The translations under genes and the position numbers were made by a program. Below are positions 8,933 through 18,282 of a stretch of 64,000 nucleotides of DNA, piece by piece. Source of the DNA: Kribbella antiqua (GTDB lineage: Bacteria; Actinomycetota; Actinomycetes; Propionibacteriales; Kribbellaceae); the NCBI RefSeq assembly GCF_004345665.1, contig NZ_SLWR01000011.1, forward strand, positions 186,001 through 250,000, given 5' to 3'. The notes below the pieces were generated by a model that was not told the DNA's origin, searched no databases, and was given only the letters and a program-made list of their open reading frames with translations. Position 1 is the first letter of the stretch. Each line of letters opens with the position of its first letter.

Positions 8933-9882
8933 GAAACGCCCCGTCTCTGGAAGATCCCCGGCTCACCCAGCCGATGAGCCAGCGAATTCGCACCCCACAG
9001 CAGCAGCGCCCCAACCACACCCTTCGCCAGCCCGGCCGCGGCCCCGCTGCTCCAATCGCCGCCGACGACACCCGCGTAGTACGTAAAGGTGTCCAGGACT
9101 TCAGCCGCGCCCGGGCCGACCGAGTCGCGTTGCAGGATGAACTGCTCGAACCCGACGCTGAGGATGTCCCCGATCCGGAGGATCAGCAGCAGCACGATGA
9201 CGGTCCGCAGCGACGGCAGCGTGATGTGCCAGAGCCGTCGCCACCGACCCGCTCCGTCGGCCGCGGCGGCCTCATACAAAGACACATCCACAGTCGTGAG
9301 CGCGGCGAGGAAGATGATCATCGCCCAGCCGGCGTCCTTCCAGATCAGCTGCGCGACCACCAGCAGCGGGAAGGTGTCCGGGTTCGTCATGAACGGAATC
9401 GGGTCGAGCCCGGCCTGCCGCAGCAGGTTGTTGACGAACCCGGCCCCGCCGAGCGACTGCTGGAACAGCGTGACCACCAGCACCCAGGACAGGAAATGCG
9501 GCAGGTACGCAATCGTCTGGAACCAGCGCCGAAGCCGGTTGCTGACCAGGGAATCCACGATCAGCGCGAGCGCGAGCGGCACCGGGAAGAACAGCAGCAA
9601 CTGTACGGCGGCCAGCAGCAACGTGTTCCGCAACGCGTCCCAGAAGTCCGGGTTGTCGTACAGGCTGACAAAGTTCTGCAGCCCGTTCCACTCGCTGTGC
9701 ATGATGCCCAGATACGGCTGGAAGTCCTGGAACGCGACCACGTTCCCCAACACCGGTAAGTAGAAGAACACCAGTAGAAAAAGCACTCCCGGCACCATCA
9801 GTAGCACCATCTGCCAATCCCGCCGCCATCTCACCCTGAACGGCAGACCAGTCTTCGGCCTGACAGCGACTTTCTGAAGCAT
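8929..9882 (-). CDS. Carbohydrate ABC transporter permease (MalF/LplB type)
   Basis: 317 residues with six predicted membrane helices; the first strong one starts near residue 26. The EAA loop YEAAAADGAGRWRRLWHI lies around residues 200-217, and a VGFEQFILQ element follows near 250, as in LplB/YteP permeases. The ATG at 9882 directly follows the stop of the lipoprotein gene, and the 3' end overlaps the next permease by 4 bases. It forms the heterodimeric channel with the product of 8057-8932. Confidence 0.93.
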   Translation of the reverse strand: MLQKVAVRPKTGLPFRVRWRRDWQMVLLMVPGVLFLLVFFYLPVLGNVVAFQDFQPYLGIMHSEWNGLQNFVSLYDNPDFWDALRNTLLLAAVQLLLFFPVPLALALIVDSLVSNRLRRWFQTIAYLPHFLSWVLVVTLFQQSLGGAGFVNNLLRQAGLDPIPFMTNPDTFPLLVVAQLIWKDAGWAMIIFLAALTTVDVSLYEAAAADGAGRWRRLWHITLPSLRTVIVLLLILRIGDILSVGFEQFILQRDSVGPGAAEVLDTFTYYAGVVGGDWSSGAAAGLAKGVVGALLLWGANSLAHRLGEPGIFQRRGVS

Positions 9883-11499
9883 TCAGGACACCGGCACGCT
9901 GGCGGGCAGCACAGCCTCGAACTCGCCACGCATCTTGTCGCCCCCGCCGCTCTTCCAGCGCTTGAGGGCTTCGTCGTACGCCGTGATCTTCTGCCGGCCG
10001 GTGACGATGTCGACGATCGTGTCGCGGAACGCCGCGGTCAGCTTCGGCCCGACCTTGCTCGAGGTGTCGGAGTACGTCCCGGCGGTCGGGTTGCGCATCG
10101 CGTGCTCGAGCAGCTTCTGCTCGGTGGCGTAGATCTTCTTGGTGTCCTCGGGGAACGCCGGGTTGAAGATGACACTCTCCGGCGAGGTCATGATCTGCAA
10201 CGCACTGACCAGACCAGGCGCCTGCTGCTGACCGGCCTTGGTCAGCACCGGGTTCTTGGCAGCGTCCAATTCGTACTGCTGCCCTTCGACGCCGAAGTTC
10301 TTGACCAGGTACTCCTTCGTGCCGAACGGCGCCGACAAGTAGTCCATCAGCGCGAGCAACTCGCGGATCCGGCCCTCGTCGGTCTTCTTGAACGGCGTGA
10401 ACCCGACCGTGCCGTAGCCCATGTCGTAGACCGGCTTCGCCTTGCCGTCGTGGCCGAACGGGATCAGCGTGTCGACGAACAGCGTCGGGTCCAGCGCCCG
10501 GAAGTCGGCCGTCGCGCGCGGGCCGACCACGACCTGGGCGGCGATCTGGCCGTTCACGGTCTTCGGGGTGGCGTCAGCGAGGTTGAGGTCGGGGTAGAAC
10601 ACCTTGGCCGCCCACAGCTTGGCGGCGTACTCGACCGCGGCCCGGTAGTTCTCGGTCTCGTAGAGGTGCGTGAGCGAGCGGTCCTGGTTCACCCGCCACC
10701 CGTTCGGCGCACCGAACCATTCGCCGAACATGTGCAGCATGTTGATGATGGCCGGCTCGAGCGCGTAGTTCGTGCCGTTGGTGAGTTCCTTGCACTTGGC
10801 AAAGAACTCGTCGGCGGTGGCGCACTGCAGGCCGCCGACCTTCTGCCAGGTCCGCGGGTTGCCCATCATCACCTGGCCGAACGGCGTCGACGGGATCGGC
10901 GCTCCCCAGATCTTGCCGTTCACCACCGCGGTCCGCCACGACGCCGGTTTCAGCGCCGCGAGGTTCGGATACTCCAGTACGGCGTCACCCGACAGGTACT
11001 TGGTCAGGTCCTGGAACTTCGCCTCCAGCATCGGCCCGATGTTCGGGATGCCCTGGTTCGGCGGCAGCCACATCAGGTCCGGCAGCGAGTCGCTGGCCAG
11101 CAGGGTCGCGAACTTCTCCGGATAGCCCGGGTCGGTCCCGATGGTGAGTCGCAGCTCGGCGCCGAGCGCCTGGTTCAGCGACTGCCACATGGGGTTGCTG
11201 CCCATCGGCGGCGGAGGTGTCGCGAACGTCTCGGTCAGCGCGCTCACCGCGTTCTTCAGCGGCGGCGCCTTCACACTCGAGATCGCATCCGCCGGGAACC
11301 GCAGGAACCCGGGCTCGAGGCCGGACTCCGCGCCCGCCAGCTCCGGCCGGAGTCCTTCGAAGGGCTTGTACGTCGGCAACGTCAGCTCGCTGGACGCCTT
11401 CGCCCCACCGTTCGCCGCGCCGCCGTCACCGCAGGCCGCCAGCGCGGACCCGGCGATCGCCGCACCGGACACCTGCAAGAACCGCCTACGACTGATCAT
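9883..11499 (-). CDS. Extracellular solute-binding lipoprotein, LipO/YtcQ-like
   Basis: 538 residues, long for a sugar-binding protein, as is usual for the LipO/YtcQ group. The N-terminus has a twin-arginine motif (SRRRFLQ) and a lipobox LAAC at about residue 22, so it is probably Tat-exported and lipidated. Aromatic-rich binding lobes follow, with NGKIWGAPIP near the middle. A GGAG Shine-Dalgarno precedes the ATG at 11499. It is the first gene of the operon with two permeases, LacI and the APH-like kinase. The likely ligand is an oligosaccharide, but this cannot be named from sequence. Confidence 0.92.
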   Translation of the reverse strand: MISRRRFLQVSGAAIAGSALAACGDGGAANGGAKASSELTLPTYKPFEGLRPELAGAESGLEPGFLRFPADAISSVKAPPLKNAVSALTETFATPPPPMGSNPMWQSLNQALGAELRLTIGTDPGYPEKFATLLASDSLPDLMWLPPNQGIPNIGPMLEAKFQDLTKYLSGDAVLEYPNLAALKPASWRTAVVNGKIWGAPIPSTPFGQVMMGNPRTWQKVGGLQCATADEFFAKCKELTNGTNYALEPAIINMLHMFGEWFGAPNGWRVNQDRSLTHLYETENYRAAVEYAAKLWAAKVFYPDLNLADATPKTVNGQIAAQVVVGPRATADFRALDPTLFVDTLIPFGHDGKAKPVYDMGYGTVGFTPFKKTDEGRIRELLALMDYLSAPFGTKEYLVKNFGVEGQQYELDAAKNPVLTKAGQQQAPGLVSALQIMTSPESVIFNPAFPEDTKKIYATEQKLLEHAMRNPTAGTYSDTSSKVGPKLTAAFRDTIVDIVTGRQKITAYDEALKRWKSGGGDKMRGEFEAVLPASVPVS

Positions 11500-11538
11500 A
11501 TCTGCTCCAAGTTCAGATTCAGTGCTCAGTAACGCTCA

Positions 11539-11551
11539 CTTAAACGTTAAG
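11539..11551. promoter_or_regulatory. Candidate LacI-type operator before the ABC operon
   Basis: CTTAAACGTTAAG: inverted CTTAA/TTAAG arms around a central CG, 40 bases upstream of the lipoprotein start. It is AT-rich against a G/C-rich background and has the central CG typical of LacI-family sites. It is a single occurrence, so support is moderate. Confidence 0.5.
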
Positions 11552-11603
11552 CTGGACCGTAAACCCCGGCCACCCCTCGATGCAAGGCATGGACGTGAAA
11601 AGA

Positions 11604-11638
11604 CCGACGGCCGCGGGTCCGAGTCCCGCGGCCGTCGG
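11604..11638 (-). terminator. Intrinsic terminator of the DUF11 protein gene
   Basis: A perfect 14-bp stem (11604-11617 with 11625-11638) around a 7-base loop. On the minus strand it is followed by TCTTTT. It begins 25 bases past the stop of the secreted DUF11 gene. Confidence 0.85.
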
Positions 11639-11662
11639 CCGGAGTAGTCCGTCAGTTCAGCG

Positions 11663-12514
11663 TCAGCACCTGACCAGCAGGCTGGTGAGTGCGGTGCAGC
11701 TCCGGCTGGCGGCGTCGTTCGCCGCGTTCGGGTCGCTCGGCGAGCTCGCCGTACGCTGCGCCGTCGCGGTGAACGATCCGAGCGTGAGCAGACCCGCGTC
11801 GGCCGAGAACGATCGCGTCGTACTGGCGCCGCTCGCGAGCGATGCGACGTCGCAGTTGACCGTCCTGGTTGTTCCGACGCGTGCGCAGTTCGACGATCCG
11901 GCGTACGACATTCCGGCTGGGTAGGCGGTGGTCACCCGGATGCCCGTGGCGTCGGCCGGCCCGTTGTTCGTCACGGTGATCGTGTAAGTGATCCGCGATC
12001 TGAGCAGACCCTGTGCCACCGCGTTCAGGGACACGCCGACATCAGCACTGTTCGGAACGATCGTGATGACCGGACCGGTCAGGGCGTCGAAGGAGTAGTT
12101 GTCCCCGACGAGCTGGTGGCGCAGCGTGTACGAACCCGGGGCGTCGTCTCTGACCTTGAACGTGAACACCGCCATCCGGCTTTCACCGCCCGGCAGGTCG
12201 CCGAAGTCGGCTCGGTAATGTCCGTCGAACGGGTAACAGATGATCGCGCCCGTGCACGACACCAGGTCAACGAAGTCGGTCAGCGGCAACCCCTGGGCGT
12301 ACAGACCGCCCTTCGCCCCGGTGATCGTGAATGATGCGGTGTTGTAGACAGTCTGCGTGACGGTGAGCGTGTCCCCCGGGTGCAGCGTGGTCGAGCTGAC
12401 CTCGATCGCACTCGTCGGCGGCGCGGCATTCGCCGTCGTCGCCGGGACCGCCACAAGAGCTGTGCCGGCGACAGCCGTCACCAGCGCAGCGCGAAGCGAT
12501 TTCAAGACATGCAT
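11663..12514 (-). CDS. Secreted DUF11 (Ig-like) repeat protein
   Basis: 283 residues from the ATG at 12514, which is preceded by a run of G. The first about 30 residues are a Sec signal peptide ending ANAA. The mature part is all-beta. Its C-terminal half contains a DUF11-type domain: TYTITVTNNGPADATGI, the PAGMSY segment, and the final NAANDAA pattern. There is no sorting motif or membrane anchor, so the product is predicted to be released. A longer in-frame ATG at 12604 is unlikely because it would bury the signal peptide. Such proteins are usually surface or matrix components; the function here is unknown. Confidence 0.85.
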   Translation of the reverse strand: MHVLKSLRAALVTAVAGTALVAVPATTANAAPPTSAIEVSSTTLHPGDTLTVTQTVYNTASFTITGAKGGLYAQGLPLTDFVDLVSCTGAIICYPFDGHYRADFGDLPGGESRMAVFTFKVRDDAPGSYTLRHQLVGDNYSFDALTGPVITIVPNSADVGVSLNAVAQGLLRSRITYTITVTNNGPADATGIRVTTAYPAGMSYAGSSNCARVGTTRTVNCDVASLASGASTTRSFSADAGLLTLGSFTATAQRTASSPSDPNAANDAASRSCTALTSLLVRC

Positions 12515-12683
12515 GGCACGAAGCCCCCCATTACCCCAGATCGATAATTCCCCCACCGCCGACGGCGGTGACAAGAGTATGGAGTGCCAAGGCGAACCGC
12601 ACAACTACTCACCGCTAGCAAATCAATTGTTCACTTCAAGTGGCGGCCGCCGCTCAGTGCGTGCCGCCGCTGTCCGAAACCAC

Positions 12684-14000
12684 TCAGGCGGTACAAGCCT
12701 CCGTCAGCGCCTGGTCGAGGATCTCCAGCCCCTCCCGCGCCTCAGCGGCGGAAATCGTCAACGGCGGTACGACGTGAATCCGGTTGAAGTTGGCCATCGG
12801 CAACAATCCCCGGCGGTTGCACGCGGCAACGATTGCCGCCATCTCGGGACTGGATCCGCCGTACGGCGCCAGTTGCTCACGACTCTGGCGGTCACGGACG
12901 AGCTCCAGCGCCCAGAACGCCCCGACACCACGCACTTCGCCGATCCACTCATGCCGCTCGGCCAACTCGCGCAGCCCGGGACCGAGCACATCAGTGCCCA
13001 GCGCCGCGGCCTGGCCGACCACGTCCTCGTCCTCCATCGTCTCGATCGTCGCCACCGCGGCCGCACACGCCAGCGGATGGCCAGAGTAGGTGAGGCCGCC
13101 GGGATAGGGGCGCTCGGCAAAGGTTTGGTAGATGGCGTCCGAGAGAGCGACACCGCCCAGCGGCACGTAGCCGGAGTTGACCCCCTTGGCGAAGGTGAGC
13201 AGGTCAGGCACGACGTCGCCGTACTCGATGGCGAACCAGCGGCCGGCGCGACCGAAGCCGGCCATCACCTCATCGGCGATGAGCATGATGCCGTGCCGGT
13301 CGCAGAGCTCCCGGACGCCGCGCAGATAGCCGGGTGGCGGGATCATGATGCCGGCTGTACCAGGAATCGACTCGAGGACGACGGCAGCGATCGTCGTCGC
13401 GCCCTCTAGCACGATGACCTGCTCGAGATGCGCCAGGGCGCGCTCGCACTCTTCCTCCTCGGTGGTCGCCGAGAACGCGCTGCGGTAGAGGAACGGCCCG
13501 AAGAAGTGCACTGTGCCGGTGGATCCGTTGTCGTTGGGCCAACGGCGCGGATCGCCGGTGACGTTGACGGCCAGCTGCGTCCCGCCGTGGTACGAGCGGT
13601 ACGTCGACAGCACCTTGGGCCGGCCGGTGTGCAGCCGGGCCATCCGGATCGCATGCTCGTTGGCGTCGGCACCGCCGTTGGTGAAGAAGATCCGGTCGAG
13701 GTCGCCCGGCGTGTGTGACGCGATCAGCCGGGCGGCCTCGGACCGGGCGGCGTTCGCGTACGACGGCGCGACCGTGCAGAGCGTCGCCGCCTGCTCCTGG
13801 ATCGCCTTCACGATCCGGGGATGCTGATGACCGAGGTTGGTGTAGACGAGCTGGGAACTGAAGTCCAGCAGGCGATTCCCTTGCCCGTCCCAGACGTAGG
13901 ATCCCGCGGCCTTGGTGATCACCAGCGGGTCCAACTGGGCCTGCGCGGACCAGGAGTGGAAGACGTGCTTGCGGTCGAGGTCGTACGTACGGTCAGACAT
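12684..14000 (-). CDS. Class III (omega-amino acid) aminotransferase
   Basis: 438 residues from the ATG at 14000 (MSDRTYDLDRKHVF). It is a PLP enzyme of the class III group. The cofactor Asp is in IADEVMAGFGRAGRWFA and the Schiff-base lysine in LLTFAKGVNSGYVPLGG. The N-terminal HSWSAQAQLDP pattern resembles taurine/beta-alanine-pyruvate aminotransferases. Its start overlaps the end of mmsA by 8 bases. Together they could convert beta-alanine or a related omega-amino acid to a semialdehyde, then to acetyl-CoA or propionyl-CoA. The specific amino donor is inferred from this pairing. Confidence 0.9.
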   Translation of the reverse strand: MSDRTYDLDRKHVFHSWSAQAQLDPLVITKAAGSYVWDGQGNRLLDFSSQLVYTNLGHQHPRIVKAIQEQAATLCTVAPSYANAARSEAARLIASHTPGDLDRIFFTNGGADANEHAIRMARLHTGRPKVLSTYRSYHGGTQLAVNVTGDPRRWPNDNGSTGTVHFFGPFLYRSAFSATTEEEECERALAHLEQVIVLEGATTIAAVVLESIPGTAGIMIPPPGYLRGVRELCDRHGIMLIADEVMAGFGRAGRWFAIEYGDVVPDLLTFAKGVNSGYVPLGGVALSDAIYQTFAERPYPGGLTYSGHPLACAAAVATIETMEDEDVVGQAAALGTDVLGPGLRELAERHEWIGEVRGVGAFWALELVRDRQSREQLAPYGGSSPEMAAIVAACNRRGLLPMANFNRIHVVPPLTISAAEAREGLEILDQALTEACTA

Positions 14001-15489
14001 TTTGCGGGAACCCCAGCTCGAGGCCGCCCTCGGGACGAGCAGCCGGGTTGATCCAGCGCGACGTGACCACCTTCGCGCGGGTGAAGAAGTGCACGCCCTC
14101 GGTACCGTGCGCATGCGTGTCGCCGAACAGCGACTGCTTCCAGCCGCCGAACGAGTAGTAGGCGACCGGCACCGGAATCGGCACGTTCACCCCGATCATC
14201 CCGACCTGGACGTCGTTCTCGAACCGGCGGGCGGCCCCGCCGTCGTTGGTGAAGATCGCAGTACCGTTGCCGTAGGCATTGGAGTTCACCAGCGCGACGG
14301 CTTCGTCGTACGACGAGACGCGGACCACCGAGAGCACCGGCCCGAAGATCTCCTCGCGGTAGATCTCCATCTCCGGCGTCACGTTGTCGAACAGCGTCGG
14401 ACCCAACCAGAAGCCATCACCGGAGGCTGTGACGTCCCGGCCGTCGATGACGAGCTTGGCACCGGCCGCTTCGCCCGAGTCGACGAAGCCCGCCACCCGG
14501 TCGCGATGCGCCTTGGTCACCAGCGGTCCCATGTCGGCATCACCTGAACCGGCACCAACGCGCAAAGTCCTGGTGCGCTCGGCGATTCGGGCGACGAGGT
14601 CGTCGGCGACCGGTTCGACCGCGACCAGCACGCTGATCGCCATGCACCGCTCGCCGGCACTCCCGTAGCCGGCGTTGACGGCGGCGTCCGCGGCCAGATC
14701 CAGATCCGCGTCGGGCAGGACGACCATGTGGTTCTTCGCGCCACCCAAAGCCTGCACCCGCTTGCCGTTCCGGCTCGCTTCCTCGTAGACGTACTTCGCG
14801 ATCGGCGTCGAACCGACGAAGCTGATCGCGGCGACATCCGGGCTCTGCAGCAGCGCGTCGACCGCGGTCTTGTCCCCCTGCAGCACGTTGAACACGCCGT
14901 CCGGGAGACCGGCCTCCTTCCACAGGTTCGCGATCCACAGCGACGCCGACGGATCCTTCTCACTCGGCTTCAGTACGACGGCATTGCCGGCCGCGATCGC
15001 GATCGGGAAGAACCACATCGGCACCATCGCCGGGAAGTTGAACGGGCTGATGATCCCGACCACGCCGAGCGGATCACGCCGGGAGTGGACATCCACTCCG
15101 GTCGACGCGTTGCCGGAGTGTCCGCCCTTGAGCAGATGCGGGATGCCGCAGGCGAACTCGACCACCTCCTGCCCACGGGAGACCTCGCCCAGCGCATCCG
15201 ACAGCACCTTGCCGTGCTCGGCGGTGATCAGCCGGGCGAGCTCCTCCTTCCGGGCATTGAGCAGCTCACGAAACGCGAACACGACCTGGCTACGCCGCGC
15301 CAGCGACGTCTCGGCCCATGCGGTGGAGGCCAACTTGGCGTCGCCGATGACGTACTCGGCATCGCGCGCACTGGCCAGCGCGACGCGACCGGACACCTGC
15401 CCGGTGGCTGGATTGGTGACATCGGCCCACAGGCCCGAGGTGCCGTCGAACTCGGTCCCGCCGGCCCAATGCGTGATCGTCGTGGTCAT
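13993..15489 (-). CDS. mmsA: CoA-acylating methylmalonate/malonate-semialdehyde dehydrogenase
   Basis: 498 residues from the ATG at 15489 with AAGGAG upstream; an open frame continues further upstream but lacks homology-like sequence. Aldehyde-dehydrogenase fold: SPFNFPAMVPMWFFP is the cofactor region, FVGSTPIAKYVYE follows, and the nucleophilic Cys is in SAGERCMAIS. The GGAKNH segment and ERCMA are characteristic of the MmsA/IolA branch, which oxidises (methyl)malonate semialdehyde to acetyl- or propionyl-CoA with CO2 release. It pairs with the overlapping aminotransferase, with the PucR regulator divergent to it. Confidence 0.94.
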   Translation of the reverse strand: MTTTITHWAGGTEFDGTSGLWADVTNPATGQVSGRVALASARDAEYVIGDAKLASTAWAETSLARRSQVVFAFRELLNARKEELARLITAEHGKVLSDALGEVSRGQEVVEFACGIPHLLKGGHSGNASTGVDVHSRRDPLGVVGIISPFNFPAMVPMWFFPIAIAAGNAVVLKPSEKDPSASLWIANLWKEAGLPDGVFNVLQGDKTAVDALLQSPDVAAISFVGSTPIAKYVYEEASRNGKRVQALGGAKNHMVVLPDADLDLAADAAVNAGYGSAGERCMAISVLVAVEPVADDLVARIAERTRTLRVGAGSGDADMGPLVTKAHRDRVAGFVDSGEAAGAKLVIDGRDVTASGDGFWLGPTLFDNVTPEMEIYREEIFGPVLSVVRVSSYDEAVALVNSNAYGNGTAIFTNDGGAARRFENDVQVGMIGVNVPIPVPVAYYSFGGWKQSLFGDTHAHGTEGVHFFTRAKVVTSRWINPAARPEGGLELGFPQNV

Positions 15490-15606
15490 GCTGGCGCTCC
15501 TTCGGTCGCGTCGAGCCTCCATGGTGACCGGGCGCGGCCGCGCGCAACGCCGACAGACTGTAGGATTTCGGGTTGTCAGCCGACGATCTGTCGGGAAGGA
15601 GCACGG

Positions 15607-17151
15607 ATGGCTATCCTCACCGTCAGGCAGGTGCTCGAGCTGCCGGTCGTCCGTGGCGCTGGTCCCCAGCTGCTCGCCGGTTCGGCTGGTCTCGATGGCG
15701 AGGTCCGGTGGGTGCACTCCGCCGAGCTCGCCGAGATCGCCCCGCTGCTGCGCGGCCGCGACCTGCTGCTCAGCACGGGTATCGCCCTCCCGGACACGGC
15801 CGAAGGATTACGCGAGTACGCCGTCAGCCTCAGCGAGAGCGACGCCGCCGGCCTCGTGATCGAACTCGGCCGGCGCTGGCATCAGGTGCCAACCGCGCTG
15901 GTCGATGCCTGCGCGGAGCTCGAACTGCCGCTGGTCGCGTTGACCCACGAAGTGCGCTTCGCGGCAATCACCCAAGTCGTGGGCGAACGCATCGTCAACG
16001 ACCAGGTGGAGGAGTTGCGCGAAACACATCGAGTGCACGAGACCTTCACCGAGCTCAGCATCGCCGAGGCCGGACCACGCGAGATCCTCGAAGCCACTCA
16101 GCGGCTCGCGGGCGCGGCCGTCGTACTGGAGAGTGACCAGCATCAGGTCCTCGACTACCGCACCGGTCCCGCGGACATCGCTGAGTTCCTCGCTGACTGG
16201 CCGGCTCGGTCTCGCGGCCTCCGGATGGACGGGCGAACCGGGTGGGACGAACAGAACGGCTGGCTCGTCACCCAACTGGGCAAACGTGACCGGGGTTGGG
16301 GCCGGCTCGTCGTACAGGCTCCGGAGCGACCGTCACCGCGCTTGATCGCGGTGGCCGAACGGGCGGCGGCCGCGCTGGCCATGCATCGCCTGCACGACCG
16401 GGATCGCGACAGTCTCGTGCGTCGCGTTCACCATGAACTCCTGCTCGGGTTGCTGACCGACCCGACCGATGCCGATGTCCTGCGCCGCTGCGAGCTCACC
16501 GGGTTGCCGGTGGCCAAGCGCCAGTTCGTCGGCCTGACGTTGCGCCCGCAGGTCCCTGATACGTCGCTGGTGGAGTCCGCCGTGCGTACGGCGTACGACC
16601 TCAAGGCGCCGGCATTGGTCTGCGAGGTGGACAGCGACGTACGCGTGCTGCTCTCGTTGGCCGCGTCGGCGAATGCGGACCGGATCGTGAACGAGCTGGC
16701 GAACCGGGTCGCCCGGCGGCACCCGATCGTCGCCGGCGCTGGCCGACCCGCCGGGCGGCCAGGCGAGATCGACCGGACGCTGAAGGAAGCGCAACATGTC
16801 GTTGACTCCCTTCGTTCCGGGGCGACCGGCCAGGTCGTCCATCGGCTGGAAGACGTTCATCTGCGGGGATTGTTGACGATGCTCGCCGACGACGAACGGC
16901 TGCGGTTGTTCGTCTCTCGCGAGTTGGACGCTTTGAAGGAGTACGACGAGCTGGTCGAGGCCGTACGGGCGCTGCTCCTGCACCCGGTCAGCAAGTCCGA
17001 AGCTGCGGCGAGCCTGCATCTGTCCAGACCCGCCTTCTACGACCGGATCGCCAAGGCCGAGCGCCTCCTCGGCGTCAGCCTCGACGACCCGGACATCCGC
17101 GTTTCGCTACATGTCGCGCTGCTCGCGGACTCAGGCTGGGGCGGCGGATAA
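15607..17151 (+). CDS. PucR family transcriptional regulator
   Basis: 514 residues. The N-terminal PucR domain (TVRQVLELPVVRGAGP onward, to about 130) leads into a central GGDEF-like segment and a C-terminal helix-turn-helix of the PucR/CdaR kind near residues 455-500 (SEAAASLHLSRPAFYDRI). A GGAAGGAG ribosome site precedes the ATG at 15607. It is divergent from mmsA across about 117 bases, so it very probably controls the mmsA-aminotransferase pair, in line with PucR regulators of purine, GABA or beta-alanine breakdown. Confidence 0.92.
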   Translation: MAILTVRQVLELPVVRGAGPQLLAGSAGLDGEVRWVHSAELAEIAPLLRGRDLLLSTGIALPDTAEGLREYAVSLSESDAAGLVIELGRRWHQVPTALVDACAELELPLVALTHEVRFAAITQVVGERIVNDQVEELRETHRVHETFTELSIAEAGPREILEATQRLAGAAVVLESDQHQVLDYRTGPADIAEFLADWPARSRGLRMDGRTGWDEQNGWLVTQLGKRDRGWGRLVVQAPERPSPRLIAVAERAAAALAMHRLHDRDRDSLVRRVHHELLLGLLTDPTDADVLRRCELTGLPVAKRQFVGLTLRPQVPDTSLVESAVRTAYDLKAPALVCEVDSDVRVLLSLAASANADRIVNELANRVARRHPIVAGAGRPAGRPGEIDRTLKEAQHVVDSLRSGATGQVVHRLEDVHLRGLLTMLADDERLRLFVSRELDALKEYDELVEAVRALLLHPVSKSEAAASLHLSRPAFYDRIAKAERLLGVSLDDPDIRVSLHVALLADSGWGGG

Positions 17152-17256
17152 GTGGTGTTCGACGATCAGCCAGCGACCGTCGATCTTCTCGTAGGCATAG
17201 GTAGGGTTGGTGACAGTTGGTTGCCCAGATGGTTGCCCTCAACAACCGGAGGACGA

Positions 17257-18270
17257 GTGCTCGAGATCAGTGGCCTGACCTGGGCCGTCACGATCGGCCT
17301 GATCGTCGTACTGCTGGCTGTGGACCTGGTGATCGCCGCGGTCCGTCCGCATCGCGTCGGGTTCAAGGAAGCGGCCGCGTGGTCGATTTTCTACGTGCTG
17401 GTGGCGATCGCGTTCGGCCTGTGGTTCATGTCGGCGTACGGCGGCTCGTTCGGCGCGGAGTACTTCGCCGGCTACATCGTCGAGAAGAGCCTGTCGGTCG
17501 ACAACCTGTTCGTGTTCGTCATCATCATGACCACGTTCGCCGTACCGGAGGAGCATCAGCACAAGGTGCTGACCTTCGGGATCGTGCTGGCGCTGGTCAT
17601 GCGGGCGATCTTCATCGCGCTCGGGGCGACGTTGCTGTCGCTGTTCTCGTTCATGTTCTTGCTGTTCGGGTTGCTGCTGCTGTACACCGCGGTGCAGCTG
17701 TTCCGGCATCGCAACGAGGACCCGGACGTCGAGGACAACGTGATCGTGAAGACGGCCCGGCGGGTGCTCCCGGTCAGCGACGACTACGTCGGCGGCAAAC
17801 TCCTCGCCCGGATCGACGGTCGCAGCGTCGTCACGCCGCTGTTCGTCGTACTGGTCGCGATCGGCGGGGTCGACCTGCTCTTCGCGCTGGACTCCATCCC
17901 CGCGGTCTTCGGCGTCACCGAGGAAGCGTTCATCGTCTTCGCCGCGAACGCCTTCGCCCTGCTGGGCCTGCGCGCCCTGTTCTTCCTGGTCAAGGGCCTG
18001 CTCGACCGGCTCGTCTACCTCTCCGCCGGCCTCGCCGTCATCCTCGCCTTCATCGGCGTCAAGCTGATCCTGCACTGGGCCCACGTCGACATCGACGACC
18101 GCATCCCCGAGGTCCCCACCTCCCTCAGCCTCACCGTCATCATCACCATCCTCGCCGTCGTAGTCATCGCCAGCCTCCTCAAAACCCGCAAAGACCCCAC
18201 CGCCAAAGCCCACGCCGGCTCCCTCCACCCCCACCACCCAGCCCACGAGCCCGATAACACCCCCAACTGA
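17257..18270 (+). CDS. TerC family integral membrane protein
   Basis: 337 residues from the GTG at 17257, preceded by GGAGGACGA. It has seven to nine membrane helices. TerC signatures are clear: EKSLSVDNLFVF in the third helix region and LLFALDSIPAVFGVT, with conserved acidic residues inside the membrane. The family is linked to tellurite resistance and to manganese or calcium export, in some bacteria metallating exoenzymes. It stands alone after the PucR gene and converges on the MFS gene with 12 bases between. The C-terminal tail is His/Pro-rich. Confidence 0.9.
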   Translation: MLEISGLTWAVTIGLIVVLLAVDLVIAAVRPHRVGFKEAAAWSIFYVLVAIAFGLWFMSAYGGSFGAEYFAGYIVEKSLSVDNLFVFVIIMTTFAVPEEHQHKVLTFGIVLALVMRAIFIALGATLLSLFSFMFLLFGLLLLYTAVQLFRHRNEDPDVEDNVIVKTARRVLPVSDDYVGGKLLARIDGRSVVTPLFVVLVAIGGVDLLFALDSIPAVFGVTEEAFIVFAANAFALLGLRALFFLVKGLLDRLVYLSAGLAVILAFIGVKLILHWAHVDIDDRIPEVPTSLSLTVIITILAVVVIASLLKTRKDPTAKAHAGSLHPHHPAHEPDNTPN

Positions 18271-18282
18271 ACCAGCCCGTCA

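Noticed and set aside
7004-8977. A 657-codon plus-strand frame opposite the LacI and permease genes
   Set aside because: The translation is Arg/His/Gln/Pro-rich noise, typical of the complement of G/C-rich genes. It crosses two well-supported minus-strand genes.
10102-11532. A long plus-strand frame opposite the LipO-like lipoprotein
   Set aside because: Antisense shadow with Arg/Leu/Val-rich composition and no recognisable domain.
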